The notes beneath the pieces are model-generated. The model had not been told where the DNA came from and did no database searches. It saw only the letters and a list, made by a program, of their open reading frames with translations. Shown here piece after piece: positions 16,435 to 25,004 of a stretch of 64,000 nt of DNA (positions within the stretch are counted from its first letter, which is position 1; each line of letters begins with the position of its first letter). The DNA is taken from positions 124,001-188,000 of the forward strand of contig CBDCFC010000018.1 of the NCBI GenBank assembly GCA_965215945.1, written 5' to 3'. The position numbers and the translations under genes were made by a program. This stretch comes from JAHEKD01 sp965215945 (GTDB lineage: Bacteria > Pseudomonadota > Gammaproteobacteria > Arenicellales > JAHEKD01).

Positions 16435-17820
16435 CTAATTTGCAATTCGCCTGATGGTTCGAATTTTGCCTGTTTCCACATCATGATGCTTCATATACCC
16501 GCCTGGTGTACCGAGATAGCCGTCCACACCAAACGCATGATCAGCGCGAATATCCTGTGGTGAAAAGTTTTCATTGTCGAATCGAGGATCAGGTCCGCCA
16601 TGAGTATGATAAGACGCTGTCCTTCGAGTACCATTCGGCACTTCAACATCTCCGATGTTGATACTGGCAACATTACCAAGTTTGGGTTCTGTGTATCCAT
16701 AACTGCCATTGGGGTTGCGATAAATCCAACCGCCGTGCTCTCGATTCAAGCGAACAGATTCCGGGTTAATTCGATTGAGCACCTGAAAGGCAGCGTTATC
16801 TTGTCCCTGTACAACAATAATTTCACCTCCATCCTTGCTGCTACTGCCGGAACTGGCAATTAAGGCCCCACCGACAACTGCCGCACCAATAACAGCCATT
16901 TTATTTATACCACCAGATTTGGCTTCAGTTTCTTCTTCAGCTTCGTCCAGGTTGAACAGTGCTTTGGGTTTGCCCCATTCTCCAGAAAAAGTAAACATGA
17001 AAGCGAGATCGTCTTCTTCTCTATTTAATGGATTATTAGTTGATTCAATGGCGAAGCCAAATTTTCCAGCTTTAGCCATAGATGTAGGATGGGTCAGGGA
17101 CAGTGTTTTTGAATGGGCGCCGTTATTGCGGCTAAGTTGTCGATAGCCAAAATCGAAATTGTTCAGACGTGTGTTAAGTTCAATACCCTTGCCGATTGTT
17201 TCTCCACTACGTTGAAAATTCATTAAAGTGGCAGATAATTGTTTGCCTGTATAACCCAGGTAATTTGCTTGTCGGTCTTCTAATCGTTCAGCTTGAACAG
17301 TCGAAGAACCAAAGTAAAGTGTGGACTTGTTGTTAAATTGATATCCAGCGTTTGCGCCATAGTAATTAAATTTAACGGCACTGCCACCATGAATAAAATA
17401 TGGGTCAATACCGGTGAATATATTGTTTGTTTTAACAAAATTTTCGCCTTGCCCTGCCGAGGCACCTAAACGCCAGTTGCCAGCTGATAAAACACTACCG
17501 GCATGTTGTTCATTTCGGGAAACCTCTGTTGAAAAATAAAGCGAAGAGAAAGAAGTAATATCACTATTATGGGTAAATCTAAGTCCTTTATAACTTTGAT
17601 CACGATTAAAGACATCATTGACTTCCTGATGATCATTTTGCAAATAAGATAGTGTTTGCTGATTCCCAGGCTGGGCTTTTCTGGTGCTGAATGCAGAATA
17701 TTGTTGGGACAGTTCTGTACCAATTAAAGCTGTATTCGTTTGTGCTGTATTCCATTCGGCCTGGGTGGTAGCTGAAAAAGCTATCGTCAGGCTTGCAGAA
17801 ATAATCTTAAGTTTACTCAT
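16435..17820 (-). CDS. Secreted beta-rich protein with C-terminal DUF4329/JAMM-like domain
   Basis: Protein of 461 residues. A signal peptide ends near residue 21 (SATTQA). Residues about 22-290 are rich in alternating polar/aromatic strands such as LYFSTEVSR and ATLMNFQRSG, like an outer-membrane barrel or passenger. An acidic linker follows, then a Gly/Ala-rich hydrophobic stretch at about 304-327. Residues 343-461 match the DUF4329 pattern known from polymorphic-toxin tips: YHTHGG, ENFSPQD and GYLGTPGG. His405, His407, Ser420 and Asp423, with Glu378 upstream, form a JAMM-like metal-site pattern, though the spacing is longer than in classic JAMM peptidases. It follows recJ by 25 bases and is joined to the small exported protein. 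Peptidase or toxin activity is inference. Confidence 0.65.
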   Translation of the reverse strand: MSKLKIISASLTIAFSATTQAEWNTAQTNTALIGTELSQQYSAFSTRKAQPGNQQTLSYLQNDHQEVNDVFNRDQSYKGLRFTHNSDITSFSSLYFSTEVSRNEQHAGSVLSAGNWRLGASAGQGENFVKTNNIFTGIDPYFIHGGSAVKFNYYGANAGYQFNNKSTLYFGSSTVQAERLEDRQANYLGYTGKQLSATLMNFQRSGETIGKGIELNTRLNNFDFGYRQLSRNNGAHSKTLSLTHPTSMAKAGKFGFAIESTNNPLNREEDDLAFMFTFSGEWGKPKALFNLDEAEEETEAKSGGINKMAVIGAAVVGGALIASSGSSSKDGGEIIVVQGQDNAAFQVLNRINPESVRLNREHGGWIYRNPNGSYGYTEPKLGNVASINIGDVEVPNGTRRTASYHTHGGPDPRFDNENFSPQDIRADHAFGVDGYLGTPGGYMKHHDVETGKIRTIRRIAN

Positions 17821-17845
17821 TTTTATTACCCTTCTAATATGAACT

Positions 17846-19588
17846 TTAGCTAGAGTTTACCTCAAAATAATCGATAATTATCTGTACATTTTGTGAATTA
17901 TTGTAATGATTTGTATCTAGCGAATATACGGCTTTAATAGCACTTGCATTAAAGTCAGCTAGATCCAGATATCGATCCACACTAAATGCAACAGCATTAA
18001 TCGGTTTGCAATTTTCTCCAAGTGTAAGCTTAAAGCGTAAATGATTGCCTGTTTTGCCAATCGGCTGGTAATTAATGACCTGAAATATATTATCAAACTT
18101 GGGTTTGTCGAAACCAACTCCCCAGGGTCCTGATTGGTCAATCAAGTTGGACATTTCCAAGTTAAAATCGCTTGAATCAAGTTTTCCATCCGAAAGAATC
18201 TGGGCGGTGGTAATAATTCCATCTGTCAGTTGGTGGATGGTCTGCTCGAATGCATTTTGAAATTTTTTGAAGTTGTCTTTAGAAATTGTTAAACCGGCCG
18301 CCATGGCATGACCCCCATATTTTTCAATCAAATCTGGATGCTTTGAGGCGATTAAGGCCAGTTGATCTCTAATGTGAATTCCTGAAATGGAACGAGCCGA
18401 ACCTTTTAACTTGCCCGTGTCATCGGCGAAAATGATACTGGGTCGATTAAAACTGTCTTTAAGCCTGGAAGCAATTAACCCCACAATTCCCGGGTGCCAA
18501 TCTTCGTGATAAAGACAGATTGCTGACTTGTTTTCATGGGCTGAAGCACTTATCTGGGAAACCAGTTGCTCAAGAGCTTGTTGACTTGAAGCACCTTGCT
18601 CGGCTTTTCTTTGTTCATTAATCAGGTTAAGCTTTTCTGCATAATCATTTGCCGTTGCTTCATTCTGACTAAGCAGACACTCAACACCGATGGACATATC
18701 TTCTAATCGTCCAGCCGCATTTATTTTAGGTGCAATTTTAAAGGCTATGTCTTCAGTTGTGATATGGTCCAGCTGGCACACCTTTTCAATCAGAGTTTGA
18801 ATGCCAAGATTGCATTTTCCTTGTCTGATTCTTCGTAACCCCTGATCGACTAATAAACGGTTGACGTAATCAAAGGGAACTACATCTGCGATTGTTCCCA
18901 GCGCAACCAAATCAAGATAATCAACCATGGAAGGTTCTTTTATATTGTTTTCATGAAACCAATTTTGCTCTCGCAAGAATGTTCTTAGCCCAAGCATTAA
19001 ATAAAAGGCTACACCGACTCCTGCAAGTGTTTTGGCTGGAAACTTATCGCCTGGAAGATTCGGATTAACGATGGCGTCTGCTTGAGGTAATTCTTCACCT
19101 GGGAGATGGTGATCGGTGACAATCACGCTGATACCATACTCATGTGCCCGTTTTACGCCATCAATACTACTAATACCATTATCAACGGTAATTAATATAT
19201 CCGGTTGAAAACGCTGAATTGCTTCTACTACGTCAACGCTTAATCCATAGCCAAACGTTAATCGATCAGGAATAAAATAAGCAACGTGGTTAAATCCAAA
19301 ACCTTCTAATGCAAGTTTAGTCAAGGTTGTACTGGTAGCGCCATCAACATCATAATCACCGACTATCAAGATATTAGCGTCTGCCAAAGCTGCTTCGTAA
19401 AGCAGTTCACACGCTTCTTTCATTCCTGTAAGCGAATCAGGCCGGTGTAGATTCTTAAGATTATAATCGAGCTGCGATAACGATTTTATGCCGCGGTTTG
19501 CATAAATTCGGTTGATTAACGGGTGTAAAGAAGGTTTAGACAGATTGCTCAGCGGTTTGCGCCGAACAATCTGTTTTTTTATTTTCAA
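17846..19588 (-). CDS. recJ: Single-stranded-DNA-specific exonuclease RecJ
   Basis: 5'-3' exonuclease of 580 residues used in mismatch, base-excision and RecF-pathway repair. DHH-family motifs are in order: DYDVDGATS, TVDNGISS, VTDHHLPG and the later GGHAMAAG of the DHHA1 domain. A C-terminal OB-fold region follows. Length fits the family. It begins 3 bases after sucD, an unusual partner, so its expression may follow the TCA-cycle operon. Confidence 0.96.
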   Translation of the reverse strand: MKIKKQIVRRKPLSNLSKPSLHPLINRIYANRGIKSLSQLDYNLKNLHRPDSLTGMKEACELLYEAALADANILIVGDYDVDGATSTTLTKLALEGFGFNHVAYFIPDRLTFGYGLSVDVVEAIQRFQPDILITVDNGISSIDGVKRAHEYGISVIVTDHHLPGEELPQADAIVNPNLPGDKFPAKTLAGVGVAFYLMLGLRTFLREQNWFHENNIKEPSMVDYLDLVALGTIADVVPFDYVNRLLVDQGLRRIRQGKCNLGIQTLIEKVCQLDHITTEDIAFKIAPKINAAGRLEDMSIGVECLLSQNEATANDYAEKLNLINEQRKAEQGASSQQALEQLVSQISASAHENKSAICLYHEDWHPGIVGLIASRLKDSFNRPSIIFADDTGKLKGSARSISGIHIRDQLALIASKHPDLIEKYGGHAMAAGLTISKDNFKKFQNAFEQTIHQLTDGIITTAQILSDGKLDSSDFNLEMSNLIDQSGPWGVGFDKPKFDNIFQVINYQPIGKTGNHLRFKLTLGENCKPINAVAFSVDRYLDLADFNASAIKAVYSLDTNHYNNSQNVQIIIDYFEVNSS

Positions 19589-19591
19589 CTT

Positions 19592-20470
19592 TTATTTAAG
19601 TGCTTTCTTCATCAAGGCCCCAATCTCTGCCGGATTACGTGTAACCCTGATTCCGCATTCTTCCATTACGCTAATTTTCTCAGCAGCTGTGCCTTTGCCA
19701 CCAGAAATAATCGCTCCGGCATGTCCCATTCGTTTTCCGGGCGGCGCAGTAATACCTGCAATAAAACCAACAACCGGTTTGGTCATATTATCCTTTACCC
19801 ACAGGGCACATTCTTCTTCATCGGTGCCGCCTATTTCGCCACACATCACCACTGCCTCAGTGGCAGGATCTTCATTAAACTTTTTCAGTACATCAATATG
19901 CTTGAATCCATTAACGGGATCACCACCGATGCCAACGCAGGTCGATTGACCCAGGCCAAGTTTAGTGAGCTGATCAACGACTTCATAAGTTAACGTGCCC
20001 GATCGTGAAACAACACCAATCGAGCCTTTTTTATGGATATAGCCCGGCATAATACCGATCTTGATTTCATCCGGCGTAATCACACCAGGACAGTTAGGGC
20101 CAACCAGCAAGGTATTTTTGCCTTGCATTTTATAGCGTGTCATGACCATATCTTTGACTGGTACGCCTTCGGTAATACAGATCACTACATCCAGGTCTGC
20201 ATCGATCGCTTCATCAATGGCTGCAGCGGCATAGGGTGGTGGCACATAAATCACTGATACATTTGCACCCGTTTGTTCCTTGGCCTCGGCTACAGTGTCA
20301 TAAACAGGGATATTCTCATACACCTGCCCGCCCTTTCCGGGGGTCACACCGGCAACAAAACAGTCTTTGCCCATGGCATATTCAATACAATTTTTCGTGT
20401 GAAACATGCCTGTTTTACCGGTCATGCCCTGGGTCATTACGCGTGTATTTTTATCAATCAGTATAGCCAT
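19592..20470 (-). CDS. sucD: Succinyl-CoA synthetase alpha subunit
   Basis: CoA-binding subunit of 292 residues of the TCA-cycle enzyme that makes ATP or GTP from succinyl-CoA. The CoA-binding N-terminus has VMTQGMTGKTG. The phosphorylated His is in GKRMGHAGAIISGG. GPNCPGVI is also conserved. The start overlaps the sucC stop by one base. Confidence 0.97.
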   Translation of the reverse strand: MAILIDKNTRVMTQGMTGKTGMFHTKNCIEYAMGKDCFVAGVTPGKGGQVYENIPVYDTVAEAKEQTGANVSVIYVPPPYAAAAIDEAIDADLDVVICITEGVPVKDMVMTRYKMQGKNTLLVGPNCPGVITPDEIKIGIMPGYIHKKGSIGVVSRSGTLTYEVVDQLTKLGLGQSTCVGIGGDPVNGFKHIDVLKKFNEDPATEAVVMCGEIGGTDEEECALWVKDNMTKPVVGFIAGITAPPGKRMGHAGAIISGGKGTAAEKISVMEECGIRVTRNPAEIGALMKKALK

Positions 20471-21639
20471 TACTCACCTCCCTTCGCAGCATTTACAACT
20501 TCTTCAGCGGCTTCTGCCATTGTGCCTGCTGAAATAATTTCCAATCCGGATTCGGCCAGAATCTTTTTGCCTTTTTCTACATTTGTACCTTCAAGTCGAA
20601 CAACTAGCGGCACTGAAAGATTAATTTCTTTTGCCGCTGCCACCAAACCTTCTGCGATTACATCACAGCGCATAATGCCACCGAAAATGTTGACTAAAAT
20701 CGCTTTGATATTTGGATTTTGTAGCATGATTTTAAATGCTGCAGTTACTTGATCTTCAGTGGCTCCGCCTCCTACATCGAGAAAATTTGCAGGTTCTCCA
20801 CCATAAAGTTTAATGATATCCATTGTTGCCATGGCCAGACCTGCGCCGTTTACCAGGCAGCCTATCGTGCCATCAAGAGAAATGTAACTAAGACCATATT
20901 CAGAGGCTTCGATCTCAGCCGGATCCTCTTCGTCTAAATCACGGTATTCCATAATATCGGGATGGCGAAAAAGTGCATTACTATCGAAGTTAAACTTTGC
21001 ATCCAGGGCAACTACCCGATCATCTCCGGTTACAATCAGTGGATTAATTTCAGCCAATGAGGCGTCCTTTTCCCAGAATGCGTTGTACAAATTAACAAGT
21101 AGCTCAGCTCCTTGGTCAACAGAGCCTTCCGGAATACCGATATTCAAGGCCAGTTTCTTGGCTTCTTCATGAGATAAGCCCTTAGTTGGATCAATCGTGA
21201 CTTTGTGTATTTTTTCCGGAGTATTTGCTGCGACTTCTTCGATATCCATACCACCTTCGGAACTGGCCATCATTACTACGCGTTGCTTGGCACGATCAAT
21301 AACGAGTCCGATATAAAGTTCGTCTTTTATATCGGCACCTTCTTCAATCAATAATCTTTTGACTTCTTTACCATCGGGTCCGGTTTGGTGAGTGACTAAG
21401 TTCATACCCAGGATTTCATCAGCCAAACTGCGAACCTCATCAATTGATTTGGCTACTTTCACACCGCCACCTTTGCCTCGTCCGCCCGCGTGAATTTGAG
21501 CTTTAACCACCCATAAGTCACCGCCGAGATTTTCAGCGGCCTTTACGGCCTCATCAACTGAAAAACAGGCTATTCCTTTGGGAGTGGGTACGCCGTACTC
21601 ACGCAGCAATTCCTTGCCTTGATATTCATGGATATTCAT
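20470..21639 (-). CDS. sucC: Succinyl-CoA synthetase beta subunit
   Basis: ATP-grasp subunit of 389 residues that binds succinate and nucleotide. The N-terminal MNIHEYQGKELLREYGVP and the VKAQIHAGGRGKGGGVK segment are diagnostic. NIFGGIMRCDVIAEG forms the CoA-ligase half. No sucA, sucB or lpd precedes it here. It heads a run sucC-sucD-recJ-DUF4329 gene-small exported protein with gaps of 0 to 25 bases. Confidence 0.97.
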   Translation of the reverse strand: MNIHEYQGKELLREYGVPTPKGIACFSVDEAVKAAENLGGDLWVVKAQIHAGGRGKGGGVKVAKSIDEVRSLADEILGMNLVTHQTGPDGKEVKRLLIEEGADIKDELYIGLVIDRAKQRVVMMASSEGGMDIEEVAANTPEKIHKVTIDPTKGLSHEEAKKLALNIGIPEGSVDQGAELLVNLYNAFWEKDASLAEINPLIVTGDDRVVALDAKFNFDSNALFRHPDIMEYRDLDEEDPAEIEASEYGLSYISLDGTIGCLVNGAGLAMATMDIIKLYGGEPANFLDVGGGATEDQVTAAFKIMLQNPNIKAILVNIFGGIMRCDVIAEGLVAAAKEINLSVPLVVRLEGTNVEKGKKILAESGLEIISAGTMAEAAEEVVNAAKGGE

Positions 21640-21748
21640 TTTGTGTCCTCTCGAATGGTCTGAATCTTAATGTCTTCGTTTTTGCAAGCAGGCAATTATA
21701 GCGGTTTATCATGACAATTTGCAGCAAACCGAGCTATTAAAAAAGTCG

Positions 21749-22585
21749 CTAGTCTTTTTCAATCGGCCTGGCTGGATTTGTAATCCATTCACTCCAGGAA
21801 CCGACATAGAGTTTGCCCATATCCAGACCCGCATGTTTTCTGGCAAGCATATTATGGCAAGCCGTTACTCCAGAACCACACATTGAGATAACTTGCTTTT
21901 CGTCGGTGGATTTTTGATGTGAATCATGCAACTCAGTTTTATCTAGGAAATGACCTCGATCATCAAGATTTTGCTCAAAAGAAAAATTGATTGCTGTTGG
22001 TATATGGCCTGCAATTGGATCAATAGGTTCATGCTCACCGCAATAGCGGCTGCCAGCTCTTGCATCGATTAATGTAATTGCCGATTGATCAATTGATGTT
22101 TCAATATACTCCGTTGAAACCCAGAGGCTATCATCGAATTTGGCGACGAAGTTGGTTTCATTGTGACTGGTCAGCTCTTTTGTTACCGGCAGGCCCAGAT
22201 TTAACCAGGCATTTATTCCTCCATCGAGGACTGCAACATTTTCAAGCCCCGCCCATAAACACATCCACCATAATCGTGCAGCAATAGCACCTGACGCATC
22301 ATCATAAACAACGACTTGGCTATTATCATCAACGCCCCACTTTCTCAATTGATTTTGGAATGTAACTTTATCAGATAGTGGATGCCGACCTGTGTTTGAC
22401 AGAACGGGTCCGGCAAGTTGCTGATTCAAATCAGCATATTGGCTGTTTGGGATATGTTCGTTTTGAAATTGCTGATATCCCCATTCGGGTTCCAAAAGAT
22501 TAAAGCGACAATCAAATAGACGTAAAATCGGGTTTTCGATAATTTGATTTAACTCGTGTGCAGAAATTAATGTCGAATAGTTCAT
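21749..22585 (-). CDS. sseA: 3-mercaptopyruvate/thiosulfate sulfurtransferase (two rhodanese domains)
   Basis: Protein of 278 residues with a structural N-terminal rhodanese domain and a catalytic C-terminal one. The active loop CGSGVTAC matches 3-mercaptopyruvate sulfurtransferases more than thiosulfate enzymes. GSRYCGEHEPIDPIAGHIP lies before it, as in the family. It is probably a single-gene unit, separated from sucC by about 110 bases. Confidence 0.9.
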   Translation of the reverse strand: MNYSTLISAHELNQIIENPILRLFDCRFNLLEPEWGYQQFQNEHIPNSQYADLNQQLAGPVLSNTGRHPLSDKVTFQNQLRKWGVDDNSQVVVYDDASGAIAARLWWMCLWAGLENVAVLDGGINAWLNLGLPVTKELTSHNETNFVAKFDDSLWVSTEYIETSIDQSAITLIDARAGSRYCGEHEPIDPIAGHIPTAINFSFEQNLDDRGHFLDKTELHDSHQKSTDEKQVISMCGSGVTACHNMLARKHAGLDMGKLYVGSWSEWITNPARPIEKD

Positions 22586-22723
22586 GCTTAATTATATGCC
22601 GACCATGTCGAAGCAATACAAATTTAATGTGTCTAAAGGGGACGTTGCTTTAGCTACGTACTCTTTAGACTATATGCTTTATTGGATTTGTAATAGTCAG
22701 CTGAGTTAAACAGTTTTAATATA

Positions 22724-22802
22724 AGAAATTATCGGGTGCTTTGATAATTTGCTTTCTTGGAGTTGAAGTAGTTAGTTTTGTTCAAATTCATGGATACTGC
22801 AT
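22724..22802. repeat. Degenerate long repeat, unit A
   Basis: Shared blocks with unit B are AGAAA, TATCGGGT, CTTGGAGTT, TAGT-AGTTTT and GG-TACTGCA in the same order and spacing. Identity is around 70 percent by eye. Unit B starts 128 bases later. Confidence 0.55.
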
Positions 22803-22851
22803 ATTATGCACTAATCTGAAAAGTATGTGGCTACTGCAATTCATTGACGTC

Positions 22852-22929
22852 AGAAAGTATCGGGTTGATCAGATTCTGCTCTCTTGGAGTTAGATTAGTC
22901 AGTTTAGTTTTACCTTTGTGGCTACTGCA
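22852..22929. repeat. Degenerate long repeat, unit B
   Basis: Second copy of the unit at 22724-22802, ending about 25 bases before the tRNA-Ser 3' end. No coding potential is seen in either unit. Confidence 0.55.
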
Positions 22930-22954
22930 CTGCCCTTCAAGCTGGATAAGGATG

Positions 22955-23045
22955 TGGCGGAGAGTGAGGGATTCGAACCCCCGGAGGGCTACTAACCCTC
23001 AACGGTTTTCAAGACCGCCGCATTCAACCGCTCTGCCAACTCTCC
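22955..23045 (-). tRNA. tRNA-Ser (anticodon TGA)
   Basis: Class II tRNA of about 91 bases with encoded CCA. Acceptor strands are GGAGAGT and ACTCTCC with discriminator G. The anticodon loop CTTGAAA gives TGA. The long variable arm (GAGGGTTAGTAGCCCTC) and T loop TTCGAAT are intact. Confidence 0.96.
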
Positions 23046-23168
23046 GCGGATGCGAGGAGCATATTGTAGCGACAAAACCGATATTTTCCAGTGCTTCATT
23101 TAATGAATTTTCAGTTTGAAGTGTTAAAATACGGTTAATCAATTATAGTTTTACTGTTGGAGATTTTC

Positions 23169-23837
23169 ATGGCTAACGAACATACTTATGTTTCACAGAC
23201 GGAATCGCGTTCGATTTCTGTGAACAAAGTGTTGAAAAACACTTATATCCTGCTTGCAATGACATTACTATTTAGCGCTGCGGTTGCGGCACTATCAATG
23301 GCAATGAATTTGCCAAGACCAGGAATTATAATGGTTCTGGTTGGTTTTTATGGATTGTTATTCCTGACCCATAAATTTCAAAATTCAGGCTTGGGTATTT
23401 TGTTTGTGTTTGCGCTAACAGGGTTCATGGGGCTGTGTATTGGCCCGATTATCAGCTATTACTTAAATGTATTGCCCAATGGTGATCAGGTCGTGATGGC
23501 GGCGATGGCAACAACAGGACTGATTTTTATCGGTTTGTCTGGTTACATTATCGTCACCGGGAAAAATATGAGCTTCATGGGTGGTATGTTATTTGCGGGA
23601 ATAATTGCAGCTTTTGTCTTGATGATCGTTGCGATAATTTTTTCAATCCCAGCACTGTCGATGGCTGTTTCGGCAATGTTTGCATTGTTGATGGCCGGCC
23701 TGATCATGTATCAAACCAGTGAAATTATCCATGGCGGCGAAACAAACTATATTGCAGCAACGACAACATTGTTCGTTTCTATCTATAACTTATTCCAAAG
23801 CCTGCTGATAATATTTGGTGTGATGGGCGACGAATAA
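23169..23837 (+). CDS. Bax inhibitor-1/YccA-family membrane protein
   Basis: Seven-helix inner-membrane protein of 222 residues. In E. coli the relative YccA is a substrate and modulator of FtsH, and YbhL is another family member. The start is the ATG at 23169 with GGAG nine bases upstream, not the earlier in-frame ATG. Hydrophobic helices run through the whole chain, with the family segment TSEIIHGGETNYIAATTTLFVSIYN at the end (quoted in part by position 185-210). A perfect hairpin terminator follows, so it is a single-gene unit. Confidence 0.88.
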   Translation: MANEHTYVSQTESRSISVNKVLKNTYILLAMTLLFSAAVAALSMAMNLPRPGIIMVLVGFYGLLFLTHKFQNSGLGILFVFALTGFMGLCIGPIISYYLNVLPNGDQVVMAAMATTGLIFIGLSGYIIVTGKNMSFMGGMLFAGIIAAFVLMIVAIIFSIPALSMAVSAMFALLMAGLIMYQTSEIIHGGETNYIAATTTLFVSIYNLFQSLLIIFGVMGDE

Positions 23838-23857
23838 GCATTAATTCAGAATATCGG

Positions 23858-23898
23858 CCTGACCACTAAATTCAGAAATTTAGTGGTCAGGTTTTTTT
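23858..23898 (+). terminator. Rho-independent terminator after the YccA-family gene
   Basis: A perfect 15-base stem (CCTGACCACTAAATT with its complement), a 4-base loop and seven T residues. It starts 20 bases after the stop codon at 23837. The T tract just touches the stop of the convergent wecA-like gene. Confidence 0.95.
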
Positions 23899-24949
23899 AT
23901 TCTTCCAGTTGTTTTATTTTGCTTGAGGACCAGAAATAATAAGCAAATAAAAATAGTATGTAGGCATAGAACATATATTTTTCCATGCCGAGAATATTCT
24001 GAATTTTAAAAGCAATCAACCCAAGACCAAGAGTTGTTAATAAAAGAATCACCAGGACACCTGTAATGCTTATTCCGATATCTTGAAATAAATGATGGTA
24101 GTGAGTTCGATCTGCCTCAAGCGGTGATTTACGATGAACCAGCCTTCTGATCATTACAGTCAAGGTGTCGCAGATTGGTAAAGCCAAAATCCACACTGCA
24201 GTAATGGGTTTTATAACGGCATCAGGTCCTTGCGACAAACGAATCAAGTACCAACTGATGATAAAGCCGATAAACATACTACCGGCATCGCCCATAAATA
24301 CAGAAGCAGGTTTGTCCGCCGACCAACGCAAGTTGAACATCAAAAATCCAATAACAGCGCCGAATAAAGCGATGAGTATGGTTGCGCCCTGAGTATCATT
24401 TTGCAAATAACATAATCCGATCAATATGGCTAATATTGCGACTGCTAAAGTGCCGGATTGACCATCCATGCCATCAGACATATTGAAAGCATTGATCACA
24501 CCGACAACAGCGAAAATAGTGAAAGGAATTGCAAAAATCCCCAAGCTGAATACCTGATTGGTAAACAGTCTACCTAACTGAAAAATACAGATCATTCCAA
24601 TAAAAATCATGATACAGCAGGCGATGATCTGGCTGGCAAAACGCATTGCCGGAGACAGCTCATGTAAATCATCAAGCACACCAACAACAACCAGCACCAT
24701 AGAAGCGGCAAATAACGGCCGTAATTCAGCGATCGGAAGATTGATAAATAACAGTGTAAAACAAAAAGAAATAAATATGCTTATCCCGCCGACCAATGCG
24801 GCTGGATGAGAATGTGTTTTATGCTCAGAACGATGTGGGTAGTCAACTAGTCCAACTTTGGCCGCAACTCGTTTTAAAGCCAGTGTCATAAATACACTCG
24901 ATGCGAGAGCAAGCACAAATGGCAACAGTGCCGCTTTCAAACTAATCAT
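23897..24949 (-). CDS. wecA: UDP-GlcNAc:undecaprenyl-phosphate GlcNAc-1-phosphate transferase (WecA-like)
   Basis: Polytopic enzyme of 350 residues that puts GlcNAc-1-phosphate on the lipid carrier to start O-antigen or other surface glycan synthesis. Motifs of the MraY/WecA superfamily are in place: the Asp pair GVLDDLHE, NAFNMSDGMDG, VFMGDAGS and the His-rich loop RTHYHHLF. About eleven hydrophobic helices are seen. No polysaccharide cluster surrounds it here, although a sugar-type methyltransferase lies 1.7 kb upstream. Confidence 0.9.
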   Translation of the reverse strand: MISLKAALLPFVLALASSVFMTLALKRVAAKVGLVDYPHRSEHKTHSHPAALVGGISIFISFCFTLLFINLPIAELRPLFAASMVLVVVGVLDDLHELSPAMRFASQIIACCIMIFIGMICIFQLGRLFTNQVFSLGIFAIPFTIFAVVGVINAFNMSDGMDGQSGTLAVAILAILIGLCYLQNDTQGATILIALFGAVIGFLMFNLRWSADKPASVFMGDAGSMFIGFIISWYLIRLSQGPDAVIKPITAVWILALPICDTLTVMIRRLVHRKSPLEADRTHYHHLFQDIGISITGVLVILLLTTLGLGLIAFKIQNILGMEKYMFYAYILFLFAYYFWSSSKIKQLEE

Positions 24950-25004
24950 TTTTGTTTCCCCACGTTGAACCCGTGTATTATAAGTGAGCCAGAAATAAAG
25001 ATTG

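Larger units (their letters stand above)
22586..22954. other. Intergenic stretch with degenerate long repeats
   Basis: About 370 bases without a convincing gene between the sulfurtransferase start and tRNA-Ser. Two copies of a roughly 78-base sequence lie 128 bases apart (listed separately). A third fragment, ATGTGGCTACTGCA at about 22825-22838, lies between them. No RNA gene or clear terminator is seen. Confidence 0.6.

Noticed and set aside
22586..22954. CRISPR-like array suspected from repeated blocks
   Set aside because: Only two long, degenerate units are found, with no short exact repeats, regular spacers or cas genes.
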